Assembly (NCBI RefSeq): GCF_016863435.1
Contig: NZ_BOOW01000045.1
Span: 1-64,000, forward strand
Length of the DNA stretch: 64,000 nt
Direction: 5' to 3'
Source of the DNA: Sinosporangium siamense
GTDB taxonomy: Bacteria > Actinomycetota > Actinomycetes > Streptosporangiales > Streptosporangiaceae
The translations under genes and the position numbers were made by a program. Under the pieces are notes generated by a model. The model saw nothing but the letters and a program-made list of their open reading frames with translations. It was not told the DNA's origin and ran no database searches. Shown here piece by piece: positions 53,904 to 62,898 of the stretch (position 1 is its first letter; every line of letters begins with the position of its first letter).

Positions 53904-54422
53904 ATGTCCGACTGTGACCCGGTCGCCGAGATCGGTCCCTTCAGCGACTCCGGCGCCGACGTGATCCCCTGGCCGGTCGCACTGCGTGAGCTGGAGCAGG
54001 CGCGACTGTTCTGGCTGTCCACCGTCCGCCCCGACGGCCGACCCCACGTGACACCGTTGCTGGCCGTCTGGACCGGCGGCGCCCTGTACTTCGCTACCGG
54101 CGACCAAGAGCGCAAGGCGCGTAACCTCCACACCAACGACCACTGCGTCATGACGACCGGCACGAACGTCCTGGACGGTATCGACATCACCATCGAGGGA
54201 CGTGCCGAGTTGGTGTGCGACCCGGCTGAACGCAGCACCACCGCCGACGCCTACGAGAGCAAGTACGGTGACCTCCTGATGAGCCCGGAAGGCACCTGGT
54301 ATGGCCTCGGTGACACCATCCGCTCCGGTAGGGTTCTGCTGTTCCGCATCGATCCGGAGGTCGGTTTCGCTTTCGGCAAGGGCGAGATGTACAGCCAGAT
54401 CCGCTACCGCTTCCAGCGCTGA
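53904..54422 (+). CDS. Pyridoxamine 5'-phosphate oxidase-like flavin-binding protein
   Basis: This 172-residue split-barrel protein has LEQARLFWLSTVRPDGRPHV, then TPLLAVWTGGALYFATGDQE and KARNLHTNDHCVM, the pattern of PNPOx-like/F420-dependent FDOR proteins. It probably binds FMN or F420 and reduces an unknown substrate. ATG 53904 follows GAGGAG. Likely co-transcribed with the preceding genes. Confidence 0.88.
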   Translation: MSDCDPVAEIGPFSDSGADVIPWPVALRELEQARLFWLSTVRPDGRPHVTPLLAVWTGGALYFATGDQERKARNLHTNDHCVMTTGTNVLDGIDITIEGRAELVCDPAERSTTADAYESKYGDLLMSPEGTWYGLGDTIRSGRVLLFRIDPEVGFAFGKGEMYSQIRYRFQR

Positions 54423-54942
54423 CGGGGCCATACCCCCCGAAGGTGGGTCCACATCTCACCCTCGAACTCAACTGAGCCATCCCCACCGCCCGACTGCTGA
54501 CTGACCGCACCAGCAGGTTGGTGTTGCTGACGACTGGCGCTCCCATGGGCCGTTCAGATGCTGACCAAGACTCAAGTTCTACCTGGCGGCTGGGGACATG
54601 TTCGGGAGTGGGGGACCTGACCGGGCTGCTTGCGGGCGCGCTGGTCGGGGGTGGTGACCGGGCTGGTGTTCGGCCTCATCACATGGGCGGAACAGCCCGA
54701 GTCCATCACGACCGCGACCTCCCCGCTGAGCAGTTGGCAAGCCGATCGCTAAGTGTCTGCACCCTGTGTGGAGCGAGTGTCCCCGCCCGTCACGGTGACG
54801 TCCCCCGGATTATTGGAGCGACAGGGACGAGTCGTCATGCGGGGCAGGGTGACTGAATTCTCATCAGGCACGACCAAAAGAGGTAACGGGCGATGTAGTC
54901 TCCTACTCTTGAGAAGATCTTGAACTATGAAGGGCTGCCGAC
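54423..54942. other. Spacer with a decayed membrane-protein fragment
   Basis: About 520 bases. It contains the fragment described at 54612-54752; the rest shows nothing recognisable except the promoter region of the next gene near 54890-54930. Confidence 0.4.
54612..54752 (+). pseudogene. Remnant of a Gly/Leu-rich membrane segment (NACHT-protein type)
   Basis: Two frames together read GLTGLLAGALVG and then TGLVFGLITWAEQPESITTA, TSPLSSWQADR with a stop at 54750. This pattern occurs in the membrane segment of large actinomycete NACHT-type ATPases. It is frameshifted, with neither end present. Identification is from memory of the pattern and is tentative. Confidence 0.4.
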
Positions 54943-55512
54943 ATGGAGGCCGACGCGTCAGGGGAGAGAACCGTCCGGGGCCCTGGCGCCTTTCGAACCT
55001 TCTGGATCGTCCAGGCGGCGATGACGGGGTTGCTCTGCCTGTTTCTGCTTTATAAAGCGGTGATGCCGGGCAGCTGGATGTTCGATTGGGTCTTCACCGT
55101 CGGCAGCTTTCTCGTCTTCGTCTCATGGCTGACGGGTCTGGTCATGGAGGGAATGCGGATTACGCCGGGCGTCATAGCCGCGCCGGTCATCGGCGTACTC
55201 ACAGTGGCGGTCCTCTTCACAGGGCTCCCGAACTGGGTCGGCTTCAACATTTCAAAGTCGGCCATGGAGAAATATGCCCAGTCCATCATGGCGGGCACCG
55301 CGCCTAAAGGGCCACAGCAGGTCGGCGTCTTCACGGTCAACGATCCGGAGCGCATACCCGGTGGCGCTCGCTTCTCCCTCGAGGGAACGGGCGGCATCTT
55401 CGTTGCGTATGGCTTCGACTATCTCCCCACCGGGGGCTTCCGGCCAACGGAAGTGACCGGCAGCGTGCACTACGGCGGTCCCTGGCACAAGTGGATGGTC
55501 GATTACGACTAA
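54943..55512 (+). CDS. Membrane protein of unknown function
   Basis: This 189-residue protein has three or so membrane helices (about 20-40, 46-66, 75-95) and a C-terminal outer domain with strands (GVFTVNDPERIPGGARFSLE, VHYGGPWHKWMVDYD). No family could be named. The promoter region is AT-rich compared with the surroundings. It may belong with the SUKH and other small genes downstream. Confidence 0.75.
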   Translation: MEADASGERTVRGPGAFRTFWIVQAAMTGLLCLFLLYKAVMPGSWMFDWVFTVGSFLVFVSWLTGLVMEGMRITPGVIAAPVIGVLTVAVLFTGLPNWVGFNISKSAMEKYAQSIMAGTAPKGPQQVGVFTVNDPERIPGGARFSLEGTGGIFVAYGFDYLPTGGFRPTEVTGSVHYGGPWHKWMVDYD

Positions 55513-55784
55513 CCCCCGTTCAGATCCTGAAGTGGTTGCCGATTCCGTCGGGAACGTAATCCGGCCCGGCCTCGCAATGGTTTTCCGACTAACTCGATCA
55601 GGCGGCTGAGAGATGGCCGACGGCAGCGATCCGGGGGATCTGGTGGTGCGGCGTCCAACCGCCCATGGGGTTCGGATCACCGGAACCGCGGCGTAAGGCG
55701 ACGCTACGATCTCGGTTCCGGATGCCGTCACCGAAGTGGTAGCTCCTGCGATGGGTGGGTTGGTCCGGATGGTGTGAGGTGTGT

Positions 55785-56336
55785 TTACAAGCGTTGCAGC
55801 CACCCTGTGTACCAGGCGTGAAAGCCGGGGCTCACCGGGACGAAGCCGCCCCAGTCCGGGTCTATTCGCCAGAGCTCGCCTGCTCGTGGGCCGGTCAGGA
55901 TCAGCCGCATGTAGATGCCGCAGCCCTCGTCGGCCAGCATGAGCGTGCCCGGGGTCAGTTCATCAGTCGGTATGTCGATCCGGCCGGGCAGGGGTTCGGT
56001 AAGGGGGAACGGTGCGGCGAGTCGGCCTGGTAGCCGGTCCTCTTTCCACTCATCGTCCACGGCCCACTCCTCGTCGGCCTCTGGCCGGGGGACGGTCAAC
56101 GGCATCAATCCGTGGCCAGGGCCGGCGGGGCCGTTGCCCACCTCCGCGACGAACGACCGGTACTCCGCCGGCAGCTCGACACCGTGTTCTTCCTCGAACG
56201 CTCTGATCTCCGCCTCCGGCAGCGGAGGCGCTAGCTCGTACCGGTGCGTATCCGCCCCAAAGCGCGCCCGCTCCGGGGCCCGCGCCGCCATCTCCCGTAT
56301 CCGAGCGCGTACCTCGCCCTCGTCCCAGCTCTCCAT
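55785..56336 (-). CDS. SMI1/KNR4 (SUKH) family protein
   Basis: This 183-residue protein has the SUKH pattern: LPEAEIRAFEEEHGVELPAE, YRSFVAEVGNGPAGPGHGLM, then LMLADEGCGIYMRLILTGPR and GELWRIDPDWGGFVP. SUKH proteins are common immunity proteins against secreted nuclease or deaminase toxins; no toxin gene is visible here, so it may be an orphan immunity gene. Confidence 0.9.
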   Translation of the reverse strand: MESWDEGEVRARIREMAARAPERARFGADTHRYELAPPLPEAEIRAFEEEHGVELPAEYRSFVAEVGNGPAGPGHGLMPLTVPRPEADEEWAVDDEWKEDRLPGRLAAPFPLTEPLPGRIDIPTDELTPGTLMLADEGCGIYMRLILTGPRAGELWRIDPDWGGFVPVSPGFHAWYTGWLQRL

Positions 56337-56470
56337 CCGGCGACCATATTCAATGACACCTACGCCTGGCCCACCTTTGCGTCACACGGCTGCCCTACAT
56401 CTCGGGGCCCAGAACGACGACCCCTTAACCACCGTGGATTACGACTCGTTTCACAGGGTGAGCACAACCT

Positions 56471-56878
56471 ATGACCACTTACAGTCCCGACCCTTCCAAC
56501 GTCGCCGCATACCTTGTGGTGGCTCTCAAGAGACTTTCCGCTCCTTGCGAGGAGCAGGTGTCCATACTTGAAGGCATAGGAGTCCCTGTGGACGAGCTGG
56601 CCCTAGACTTTGACTCGGCCGTGCACACTCTCTGGGTCCTATCGGAGGCCGGACTCATAACCGGTGAACTCGTCGCACCGCTCAACGAAATAAACGGGCT
56701 GCTGTCCGCGATAAGCGGCGAGGAGAACGCGTCCTATTGGACGGTTGCCGCACTTTGCCATGAGGACGTCTGGAATGAGGTACGGCAGCGCTCCCAGGAT
56801 GTTCTCAGGGTCATGAGCGAGAACGAAGCCCTGGCCGCAGTCGTGGATGGCGTAGAAGCCGATGACCCGCGATATTGA
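56471..56878 (+). CDS. Hypothetical protein
   Basis: This 135-residue acidic helical protein (MTTYSPDPSNVAAYLVVALK, LNEINGLLSAISGEENASYW) has no family I can name. Size, acidity and neighbourhood resemble immunity proteins. Its codon use is less G/C-biased than that of neighbouring genes (e.g. many ATA, CTT, AGA), which suggests recent acquisition. Confidence 0.7.
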   Translation: MTTYSPDPSNVAAYLVVALKRLSAPCEEQVSILEGIGVPVDELALDFDSAVHTLWVLSEAGLITGELVAPLNEINGLLSAISGEENASYWTVAALCHEDVWNEVRQRSQDVLRVMSENEALAAVVDGVEADDPRY

Positions 56879-56992
56879 GTGGGACCAGCAGGCTCATGGC
56901 CCAGGTCGGCTGGTAAGCGGTGTGCGCTGCCGTACAGGTCACGTGATCGTTACCAGCTGGCGAGCCGGCATAGTGCGCGGGTGTCTAGCCTG

Positions 56993-57427
56993 GTGTCTGT
57001 GGAACGCCGACGTTGGGACATTGACGAACGCTTCACGGGCATCGCCACCGGTCAGGCGCTGGCACCGGCTGTAGAGCGGCTGGTCGAGCACCTGCACCGG
57101 GAGGGCTGGGTCGCCGAGGATCCCGAGGCGCATCTGCTGCCCCACCTGCGTAGGGCCTGCGGGGCGCCTGGCTCGCCCTGGCGGCTGCTCGGTGGCCGGC
57201 TCCTGGACGACGGCGTCTACGAGGTCGAGGTCGCAGCCGCCGCCGAGCCGGCCGGGGCGGGCCTTCCGATCCGTGATGCGCTCGTGCTTCTCGCGTCGGT
57301 CGCGGAAGCGTCCTTCGCAGCCCGCCAGGTCGACGAGGACACGATCGAGTGCGTCACCGGCATGCTTGACGGAGACGGGGCCTACGCCGCTCATGGGCAT
57401 CTGATCCGCCTGCGAATCCGCCGCTGA
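56993..57427 (+). CDS. Hypothetical protein
   Basis: About 144 residues from GTG 56993 (VSVERRRWDIDERF), with acidic helices and strands (APAVERLVEHLHREGWVAED, LLGGRLLDDGVYEVEV). GTG 56981 and 56999 are other possible starts; none has a clear ribosome-binding site. No family recognised. Confidence 0.6.
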   Translation: MSVERRRWDIDERFTGIATGQALAPAVERLVEHLHREGWVAEDPEAHLLPHLRRACGAPGSPWRLLGGRLLDDGVYEVEVAAAAEPAGAGLPIRDALVLLASVAEASFAARQVDEDTIECVTGMLDGDGAYAAHGHLIRLRIRR

Positions 57428-57747
57428 ATAACCGGCAGAACCCTCCGGGGCGGCATGGCCATCGCTCATGGATCAGTGAGTCCGGTCGAGGTCGTGCGAC
57501 ATCAGAGTAGGACCTCTGACCTGGCCCGCCATCTCCAACGGTGATCGCTCTCCGACGTGTCCGAACGCGAAATCTCGACTCATGAAGCAGAGTCGAGAAA
57601 CGAGATGTGTTCTGTCTGGTCCTCGCTCAGCTGACCGCTACGCCAACCTTCCGGTTCGGGGCCGTGCCGAGCCCCTGCCCTCTCGCCTAGAGAGAGGCGC
57701 AATAAGGCAGGTCCGCCCAAGAGGGCGGACCTGCCGGGGTAATTCAC
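57428..57747. other. Spacer with terminator
   Basis: About 320 bases between convergent genes. Apart from the hairpin at 57706-57735, I saw no gene or signal. Confidence 0.45.
57706..57735 (-). terminator. Strong terminator of the S8-like gene
   Basis: Perfect 13-bp stem GGCAGGTCCGCCC (57706-57718) and GGGCGGACCTGCC (57723-57735), loop AAGA. It begins 13 bases after the stop codon of the minus-strand S8-like gene. Confidence 0.85.
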
Positions 57748-60700
57748 CTACGGCGCGGTCTTGTCAGGCCGTTCGGTGATGCGGACGGAGTTGACGGTGG
57801 CTGCGCCCACGAAGGGAGCGAAACGCAGGTTGAGCTGGCCGTCTGTGACCCTTACCGTGTACTTGTAGGTGGCGGCGGTGAACTGGCCGACCTGCTGGGT
57901 CAGGTCCAGGAGAGGCACGGCGATCTGTCCCTCGGCCAGGACATCGAAGACTCGGCCTCCGGGGAGGGCGTTGCCCAGTTCGGCGAAGCCCAGTTCGACG
58001 GTGTAGACGCCTGACGGCACGTTGTCGAAGCGGTATTCCGTCATGGCCTCGCGGGCGGTCCTGAACAGCTCCTGGTCGACGGTTCCGAAGATCGGCCTGG
58101 TGGTGCTCGTGACCCTGCTCTGGGCACCCACGTAGCCGTGGCCGCCGACCGTGTAGGCGCGGTCGGGGTTCCACGTGTCCCCTTGGGGGTCGATCAGTTG
58201 GAGGGTGCCGCCCGCGTCGAGGGCGACCTGGTGCCTCGGCACCGCGAGGGTGACGGCGACCTCGGCGGCCGTGGCGAGGCTGCTGCCCGCCCGCACCACC
58301 AGCTTGCCCCTGCGGAACTCACCGGGTGCCAGGCCCGAGCTGTTCACGGTGAGCGTCACGTTGGCCGATGCCCCAGGGGCGAGCTGGCCGTTTGTGGGAC
58401 GGATGCTGAGCCAGCCCTGCGGCGGTTCCACCGCGAGGGAGTAGGCCGTGGTGGAGTTGCCGTTGTTGGTGATTTTGATGCGCTGGGTCCGTATGTCGTT
58501 CCCAGGCATGACCATCTCAACCTCGTTCGTTGAGACGCTCAAGCTGCCGCCGGACAGCGCGGCGTTGACACGCGTCACGACCCCCACGCTGACGGTGGCC
58601 GTTTGCTGGACGGTGTTGTAGTTCTCCTTCGAGAAGATCACCAGGTGGCTGCCGACCGGGACATGCCCGAGGTAGGTGCCGTCGGCGTCCGTGGTGAACT
58701 CGGCGCCGCCGGCGTTCACGATGGCGTCCGCCAGCGGCTGACCCGTGCCGGCGTCGGTGACGGTGCCGGTCAGCAGGCCGTGCCTGGTCGGGGCGAACGT
58801 CAGGACCTGCCCGTCCGCGAGGTCCGGCTTGCCGTGCGAGAACAGGAACGCGTCGTTGCCCTGCTCGTTCTCGATGCCCACAGTGGTCGCCGCGCCGCTG
58901 CGCAGACCGTCGCCACCCTGGTAGTGGAACTTCACCGTACCGGACTCCCCGATGACCGCCGAGAAGGAGACCCGCTTCGCGGCGTTCCCCTCCGCCATCA
59001 CGTTGCGCCACTCGATGACGAAGGTGCGGTTGGGGGCGGTTCCGGCTGTGTCGGTGTAGATCCCGGACGAGGCGTCCATGGTGGTGTTGTTCGCGAAGGG
59101 GTAGACCGTCGCGTTCGGCGTCCCGATGGACGGCAGGTACGGCTGGAGCGGACCGGGCCGGTTGACGAACGAGGCGTAGCCGCTGTTGGTGATCCAGACC
59201 CTCGAGTAGCTGCCGTCGTAGAACGGGAAGGTGAAGGGCAGCGCCACCTCACCGGTGCCTCCGGCGAGCAGATCGGTTCCCTGGGCGAACGCGGCGGTGC
59301 CGCTGCTGCAGGCATATCCGAAGTTGTCCGTACGGCGGGGCAGCGCGATGTTCCTGTTCGTCGTGCCGCGCACCGTCACCGACACGGTGGCCGGCCCCGA
59401 GCAGCGCCCGCTCGGCGGCACGGCCTGCAGTTGGTGGGTCCCGGTGGGCAGCGTGAGCTGGTAGCGCCCCGAGGCGTCGGTGGTGGCCTCCGTCGGGGAG
59501 TCGGCCACGGCGACCCTGACGCCCGCCTGCGGCGCGCCCTCGGCGGTGAGGGTCCCTGACACCGCATATGTCGCCACCCGGTTCAGGGAGGCGTTGTGCA
59601 CGGTCGGCCGGTCTGCCTGCACGACGATGTTCGCGGTGGCTTGGCCGTACCCGAGCTTGCGCACGGTGACCTGGTAGCCGCCGGTCAGCAGGCGCGGCAG
59701 TGCGTACTTGCCGTCCTTGCCGGTGACGATCTTGCGGCTGAGCGGGCCGGTCAGGGTGACAGTCGCCAGGTCGAGCGGCTGGCCGCCCGAGGTGATCGTG
59801 CCTGACAGTCCGCCGGTCTGGCTGACCGGGGCCACACGGGCCGACGCGTAGACGTCGAGGCGCCCCTCACCCCAGGTGTTGTTCTTGGCGGGGCTGCCAC
59901 CGCAGGCGAGGTCGGAGACGTCGGCCGCACCGTGGTCGAGCACCGTGCGTGTGCCCTGGATGTCACCCTTCAGACCGGGAGCCAAGGACCAGAGCAGCGC
60001 CACCGCGCCCGCCACGTGGGAGGTGGAGTTGGCGCTGAAGGGCCGGTAGCCCCCGGGGACCGCCGAGCGGACGTTTACTCCCGGGGCGGTGATGTTCGGC
60101 TTGATCTCGCCGTCCTGCCCCGCGCCCCGGCTGGAGAAGGGCGCGATCGCGTTCAGGCTGTCGAAGGCGCCCACGCTGTAGCCCTTGAGCGCTGCCCCGG
60201 GGGTGCGCGTCGTGCCGCACGCCGGGCCGTCGGTGCCGGCTGAGAACACCGGGAAGATGCCGGCCGCGACCCAGGCGTCGAGAACCGGGGCGAACCAGCT
60301 GTCGAGGGTCTCGTCCGTCCACTGGGTGGTGACGACGTCCGGTGCGAGGTCCGGGCGGGGGTTGCGTCCCGTGAGGTCGGTGGGGGCGAGCATCCACTGG
60401 GAGGCCTGCAGCATCGCGGAGATGGTGCAGCAGACGTTCGCCGCGATCCACTTGGCGCCGGGAGCGACTCCGATGGTTTCGGTGGCGGTGCCGCCCACCG
60501 CGGTGCCCATGGCGTGAGTGCCGCCGCCCGTCAGGTCGCACGGCACCGTGCTGGAGCAGATCCCTTCGGCGTCGAGCCAGTTGTAGTTGTGGTCGACGGT
60601 GCCGTCGGCTTTACGCCCTCGGTATTTGTCGGCGAGGGCCGGGTGGTCGAACTGCACACCGTCGCCGATGGAGCCGACGACGACGCCTTCTCCTCGCGTG

Positions 60701-61221
60701 CCGTACTCGCTCCAGACCCTGGGAGCCCCGATCCGGTCGATGTTCCACTCGATGGCGTTGACCTTGGGCATTTCTTTGGCCGGCTTCGGCTGCGGACGCG
60801 AGATCGTGCGGTCGGCCTCGATGCGCTGGACGTCGGGCAGCTTCGCGATCTCGGCGGCGAGCGCGGAGTCACCGGTCACCTTGACCGCATTGACCACCCA
60901 AAAGGGGGTGAATTCCGCCTTCCTCTCGGTGAGGAGGTTGCGCAGATCGGCCTGTGCGCCGGCGGCATATGCAGTTTTGGCTTTAAGGACCTGCTCGCTC
61001 TTATCGCTCTTGGCAGAGGCCTTGCCGGCCGCGCTCAGATTGGCGGAGCCCTTCAAATGCACGAGGAAGGAAGCAGGGCTTTTATCCAGCGCCGCGGCAA
61101 GGGTTTTATCGATCTTGTTTTCCTCGGGCGCGGCGTGGGCCACCCCCTGAGGCAGTAGCAGGGCGAGGGCGGCGGCAGTGCCCACCAGGGCCGTCCGCCA
61201 TCGCAGGGAGGTATAGGACAT
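57748..61221 (-). CDS. Large secreted S8 subtilase-like protein with degenerate active site
   Basis: This 1157-residue protein has a Sec signal (1-30, AHA), an I9-like propeptide, an S8 domain (about 160-460), three carboxypeptidase-regulatory-like domains and a malectin-like C-terminus. The S8 fold is clear (IEWNIDRIGAPRVWSEYGTR, DAWVAAGIFPVF, IKPNITAPGVNVRS), but active-site motifs are changed: DTG reads GDG (Gly186), GHGTH reads GGGTH (Gly233), the oxyanion Asn is Thr330, and GTSMAAP-H reads ANSTS-H (Ser399 kept, loop two residues shorter). It should therefore be unable to cut peptides by the usual mechanism and may bind or scaffold instead. No operon partner. A terminator follows. Confidence 0.85.
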   Translation of the reverse strand: MSYTSLRWRTALVGTAAALALLLPQGVAHAAPEENKIDKTLAAALDKSPASFLVHLKGSANLSAAGKASAKSDKSEQVLKAKTAYAAGAQADLRNLLTERKAEFTPFWVVNAVKVTGDSALAAEIAKLPDVQRIEADRTISRPQPKPAKEMPKVNAIEWNIDRIGAPRVWSEYGTRGEGVVVGSIGDGVQFDHPALADKYRGRKADGTVDHNYNWLDAEGICSSTVPCDLTGGGTHAMGTAVGGTATETIGVAPGAKWIAANVCCTISAMLQASQWMLAPTDLTGRNPRPDLAPDVVTTQWTDETLDSWFAPVLDAWVAAGIFPVFSAGTDGPACGTTRTPGAALKGYSVGAFDSLNAIAPFSSRGAGQDGEIKPNITAPGVNVRSAVPGGYRPFSANSTSHVAGAVALLWSLAPGLKGDIQGTRTVLDHGAADVSDLACGGSPAKNNTWGEGRLDVYASARVAPVSQTGGLSGTITSGGQPLDLATVTLTGPLSRKIVTGKDGKYALPRLLTGGYQVTVRKLGYGQATANIVVQADRPTVHNASLNRVATYAVSGTLTAEGAPQAGVRVAVADSPTEATTDASGRYQLTLPTGTHQLQAVPPSGRCSGPATVSVTVRGTTNRNIALPRRTDNFGYACSSGTAAFAQGTDLLAGGTGEVALPFTFPFYDGSYSRVWITNSGYASFVNRPGPLQPYLPSIGTPNATVYPFANNTTMDASSGIYTDTAGTAPNRTFVIEWRNVMAEGNAAKRVSFSAVIGESGTVKFHYQGGDGLRSGAATTVGIENEQGNDAFLFSHGKPDLADGQVLTFAPTRHGLLTGTVTDAGTGQPLADAIVNAGGAEFTTDADGTYLGHVPVGSHLVIFSKENYNTVQQTATVSVGVVTRVNAALSGGSLSVSTNEVEMVMPGNDIRTQRIKITNNGNSTTAYSLAVEPPQGWLSIRPTNGQLAPGASANVTLTVNSSGLAPGEFRRGKLVVRAGSSLATAAEVAVTLAVPRHQVALDAGGTLQLIDPQGDTWNPDRAYTVGGHGYVGAQSRVTSTTRPIFGTVDQELFRTAREAMTEYRFDNVPSGVYTVELGFAELGNALPGGRVFDVLAEGQIAVPLLDLTQQVGQFTAATYKYTVRVTDGQLNLRFAPFVGAATVNSVRITERPDKTAP

Positions 61222-61727
61222 GCGGTCTCCTTCGAACCGGGGGAAGTCCGCCCGGGAGGCCGGATGGGTCCCGTCACATCGACGGGATCGTTTACAAACG
61301 TGGCCCTTCGGGACGTCTCGTGCTCCGAATGGCGTCGATCACCAGGAATGCCGCGCGGCCCTTCGGGCGGCGACGGCTATCTCCTTCAGTTCGACCGGGA
61401 TGGGTCCGGTACGACGAAGTCGGGTAATGATCTCCACGGGCCATGCGGAGAATCGTGTAGTGATCTTGCCGACTTTGCAACCGATGGACCGTTGGAAAAA
61501 ACGTCGGTCCAAAGATTTAAGGCTACGGGAGCGTTCTAGAGTACGATCGGATAACGTCGGCCGGTGTTTGGGAATGCTGACCGGGAGATCTTCTCGGCGG
61601 GCGTTGCGAATTGGATTACTAAATCGATCCGGCCTTGCGATCGAATCAATGAGAAAGACATGCGAAAGACCGCGGACACGGGGGGAGGCTTAGGGCGTTC
61701 GTGAGGAGACGCCACCTTCCGGCGGCC

Positions 61728-62007
61728 GGTTCCGCTACCTCGCCGCGGACGAGGACATGTGCATCGCCGGCCGGTTGCGGGAGAAGGCGTTGATCCGGGC
61801 GATGGGACTTGCTCCGTCCACCGTCGGTCGGGGGATCCGGCGGGATGGGCATCCGACGGGTAGGTAGTGCCGTCCGCGCGCGGCCCGGGTCTCGCCGACG
61901 CCCGTCGGCCACGCCCTGAGCCGGACAGTATCGCCCGGGGAGCGGCGCTGCGGGCGCGTTTCCAAGGCCGCTTGTGTAAGCGCTGGAATCCCGAGTGCGG
62001 CAGATGA
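61728..62007 (+). pseudogene. IS30-family transposase remnant
   Basis: FRYLAADEDMCIAGRL, then IRAMGLAPSTVGRGIRRDGH is the N-terminal HTH of IS30 transposases. After a stop at 61865, another frame reads LADARRPRPEPDS and ALRARFQGRLCKRWNPE, the next IS30 segment, ending at 62005. Frameshifted, with no DDE domain. Confidence 0.75.
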
Positions 62008-62738
62008 TGGTGAGGCCGAATATGCGGTCACGGGTTTGTGTTCGTATGGCCCGTTCCCGTCCCTGACGTTCGATGTCGGGGGAGAGCCCAAGAACTCCGG
62101 TGCCATCCGGGATTCCCCAGCAAGAAATTGAACTCCCGATGATGCCTCGTGATCCCGAGCCCTGGCGATGGAAGGTGTCAAAGGACGACGGGACCGAGGG
62201 ACAAGCTGGACGCCATGGCGGACACGGAGGGAGCGGTCCCGGCCGTCTCGACCGCCGCCGCGACGGTGAACGGACCCGAGGACGAAGACGTGGGCTGAGT
62301 GTCGGTCGACTGGCGCCGGGGCAGGAGGACGTACGACGCCTGCGGCAGAGAATCTTCAGGGCGTCGCAGACAGGTCCCACTCAATCCTGATCTTCACCCT
62401 CATGCCCGTGCGGCCTGAACACCGAAATACCTTCGGAAATGCTTGGCCGACTTTCTGTAAGGGCCGATTTTCTGTAAGGGCGAGACCGCGATACTCAGCC
62501 CCTACCTGCTCATTTGATCTACACCGATCGGTGGTCGTCCACCAATCGTGCCCCCTGTGGCTTGCGGGGCTAAAGTCGCAGCCGTGGCTGAAGTCAGCTA
62601 TGTGCCATTGAAAGAGGCGGATTTCCTCATCCGAAGTGTTCGGTACGTATTTATTGCTAAATGTCCGCTTAATTACCGTCCACACCGAATCCTGGCTGCG
62701 AAAAACTCACCCTGAGTGACGCTCCCAGCACTGCACTA

Positions 62739-62780
62739 TGTCCTATATAGGACATGTCCTGATCTGACCTTGTCAGGACA
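62739..62780. promoter_or_regulatory. Double inverted-repeat operator (TGTCCT/AGGACA half-sites)
   Basis: A perfect 16-bp palindrome, TGTCCTATATAGGACA (62739-62754), is followed directly by TGTCCTGA (62755-62762), 10 bases and TCAGGACA (62773-62780). All four half-sites share TGTCCT or its complement. It lies 119 bases before the secreted carbonic-anhydrase-like gene. No regulator gene is adjacent. Confidence 0.75.
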
Positions 62781-62898
62781 CTGAGGAGAAATATCGTGTA
62801 GGTAGTAACGACGTAACTTCCCTAAATCCCTCTATCTACCTTTCGGCGTGAAACGCCTATTTGGCGATGCCGAAAAAAGCAAGTAAGGGGCCCCAAAG

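Larger units (their letters stand above)
61222..62898. other. Long spacer with IS30 remnant
   Basis: About 1.7 kb. It contains an IS30-type transposase remnant (61728-62007) and, near the right end, the operator region of the next gene (62739-62780). Elsewhere readings are short and without homology. Confidence 0.5.
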
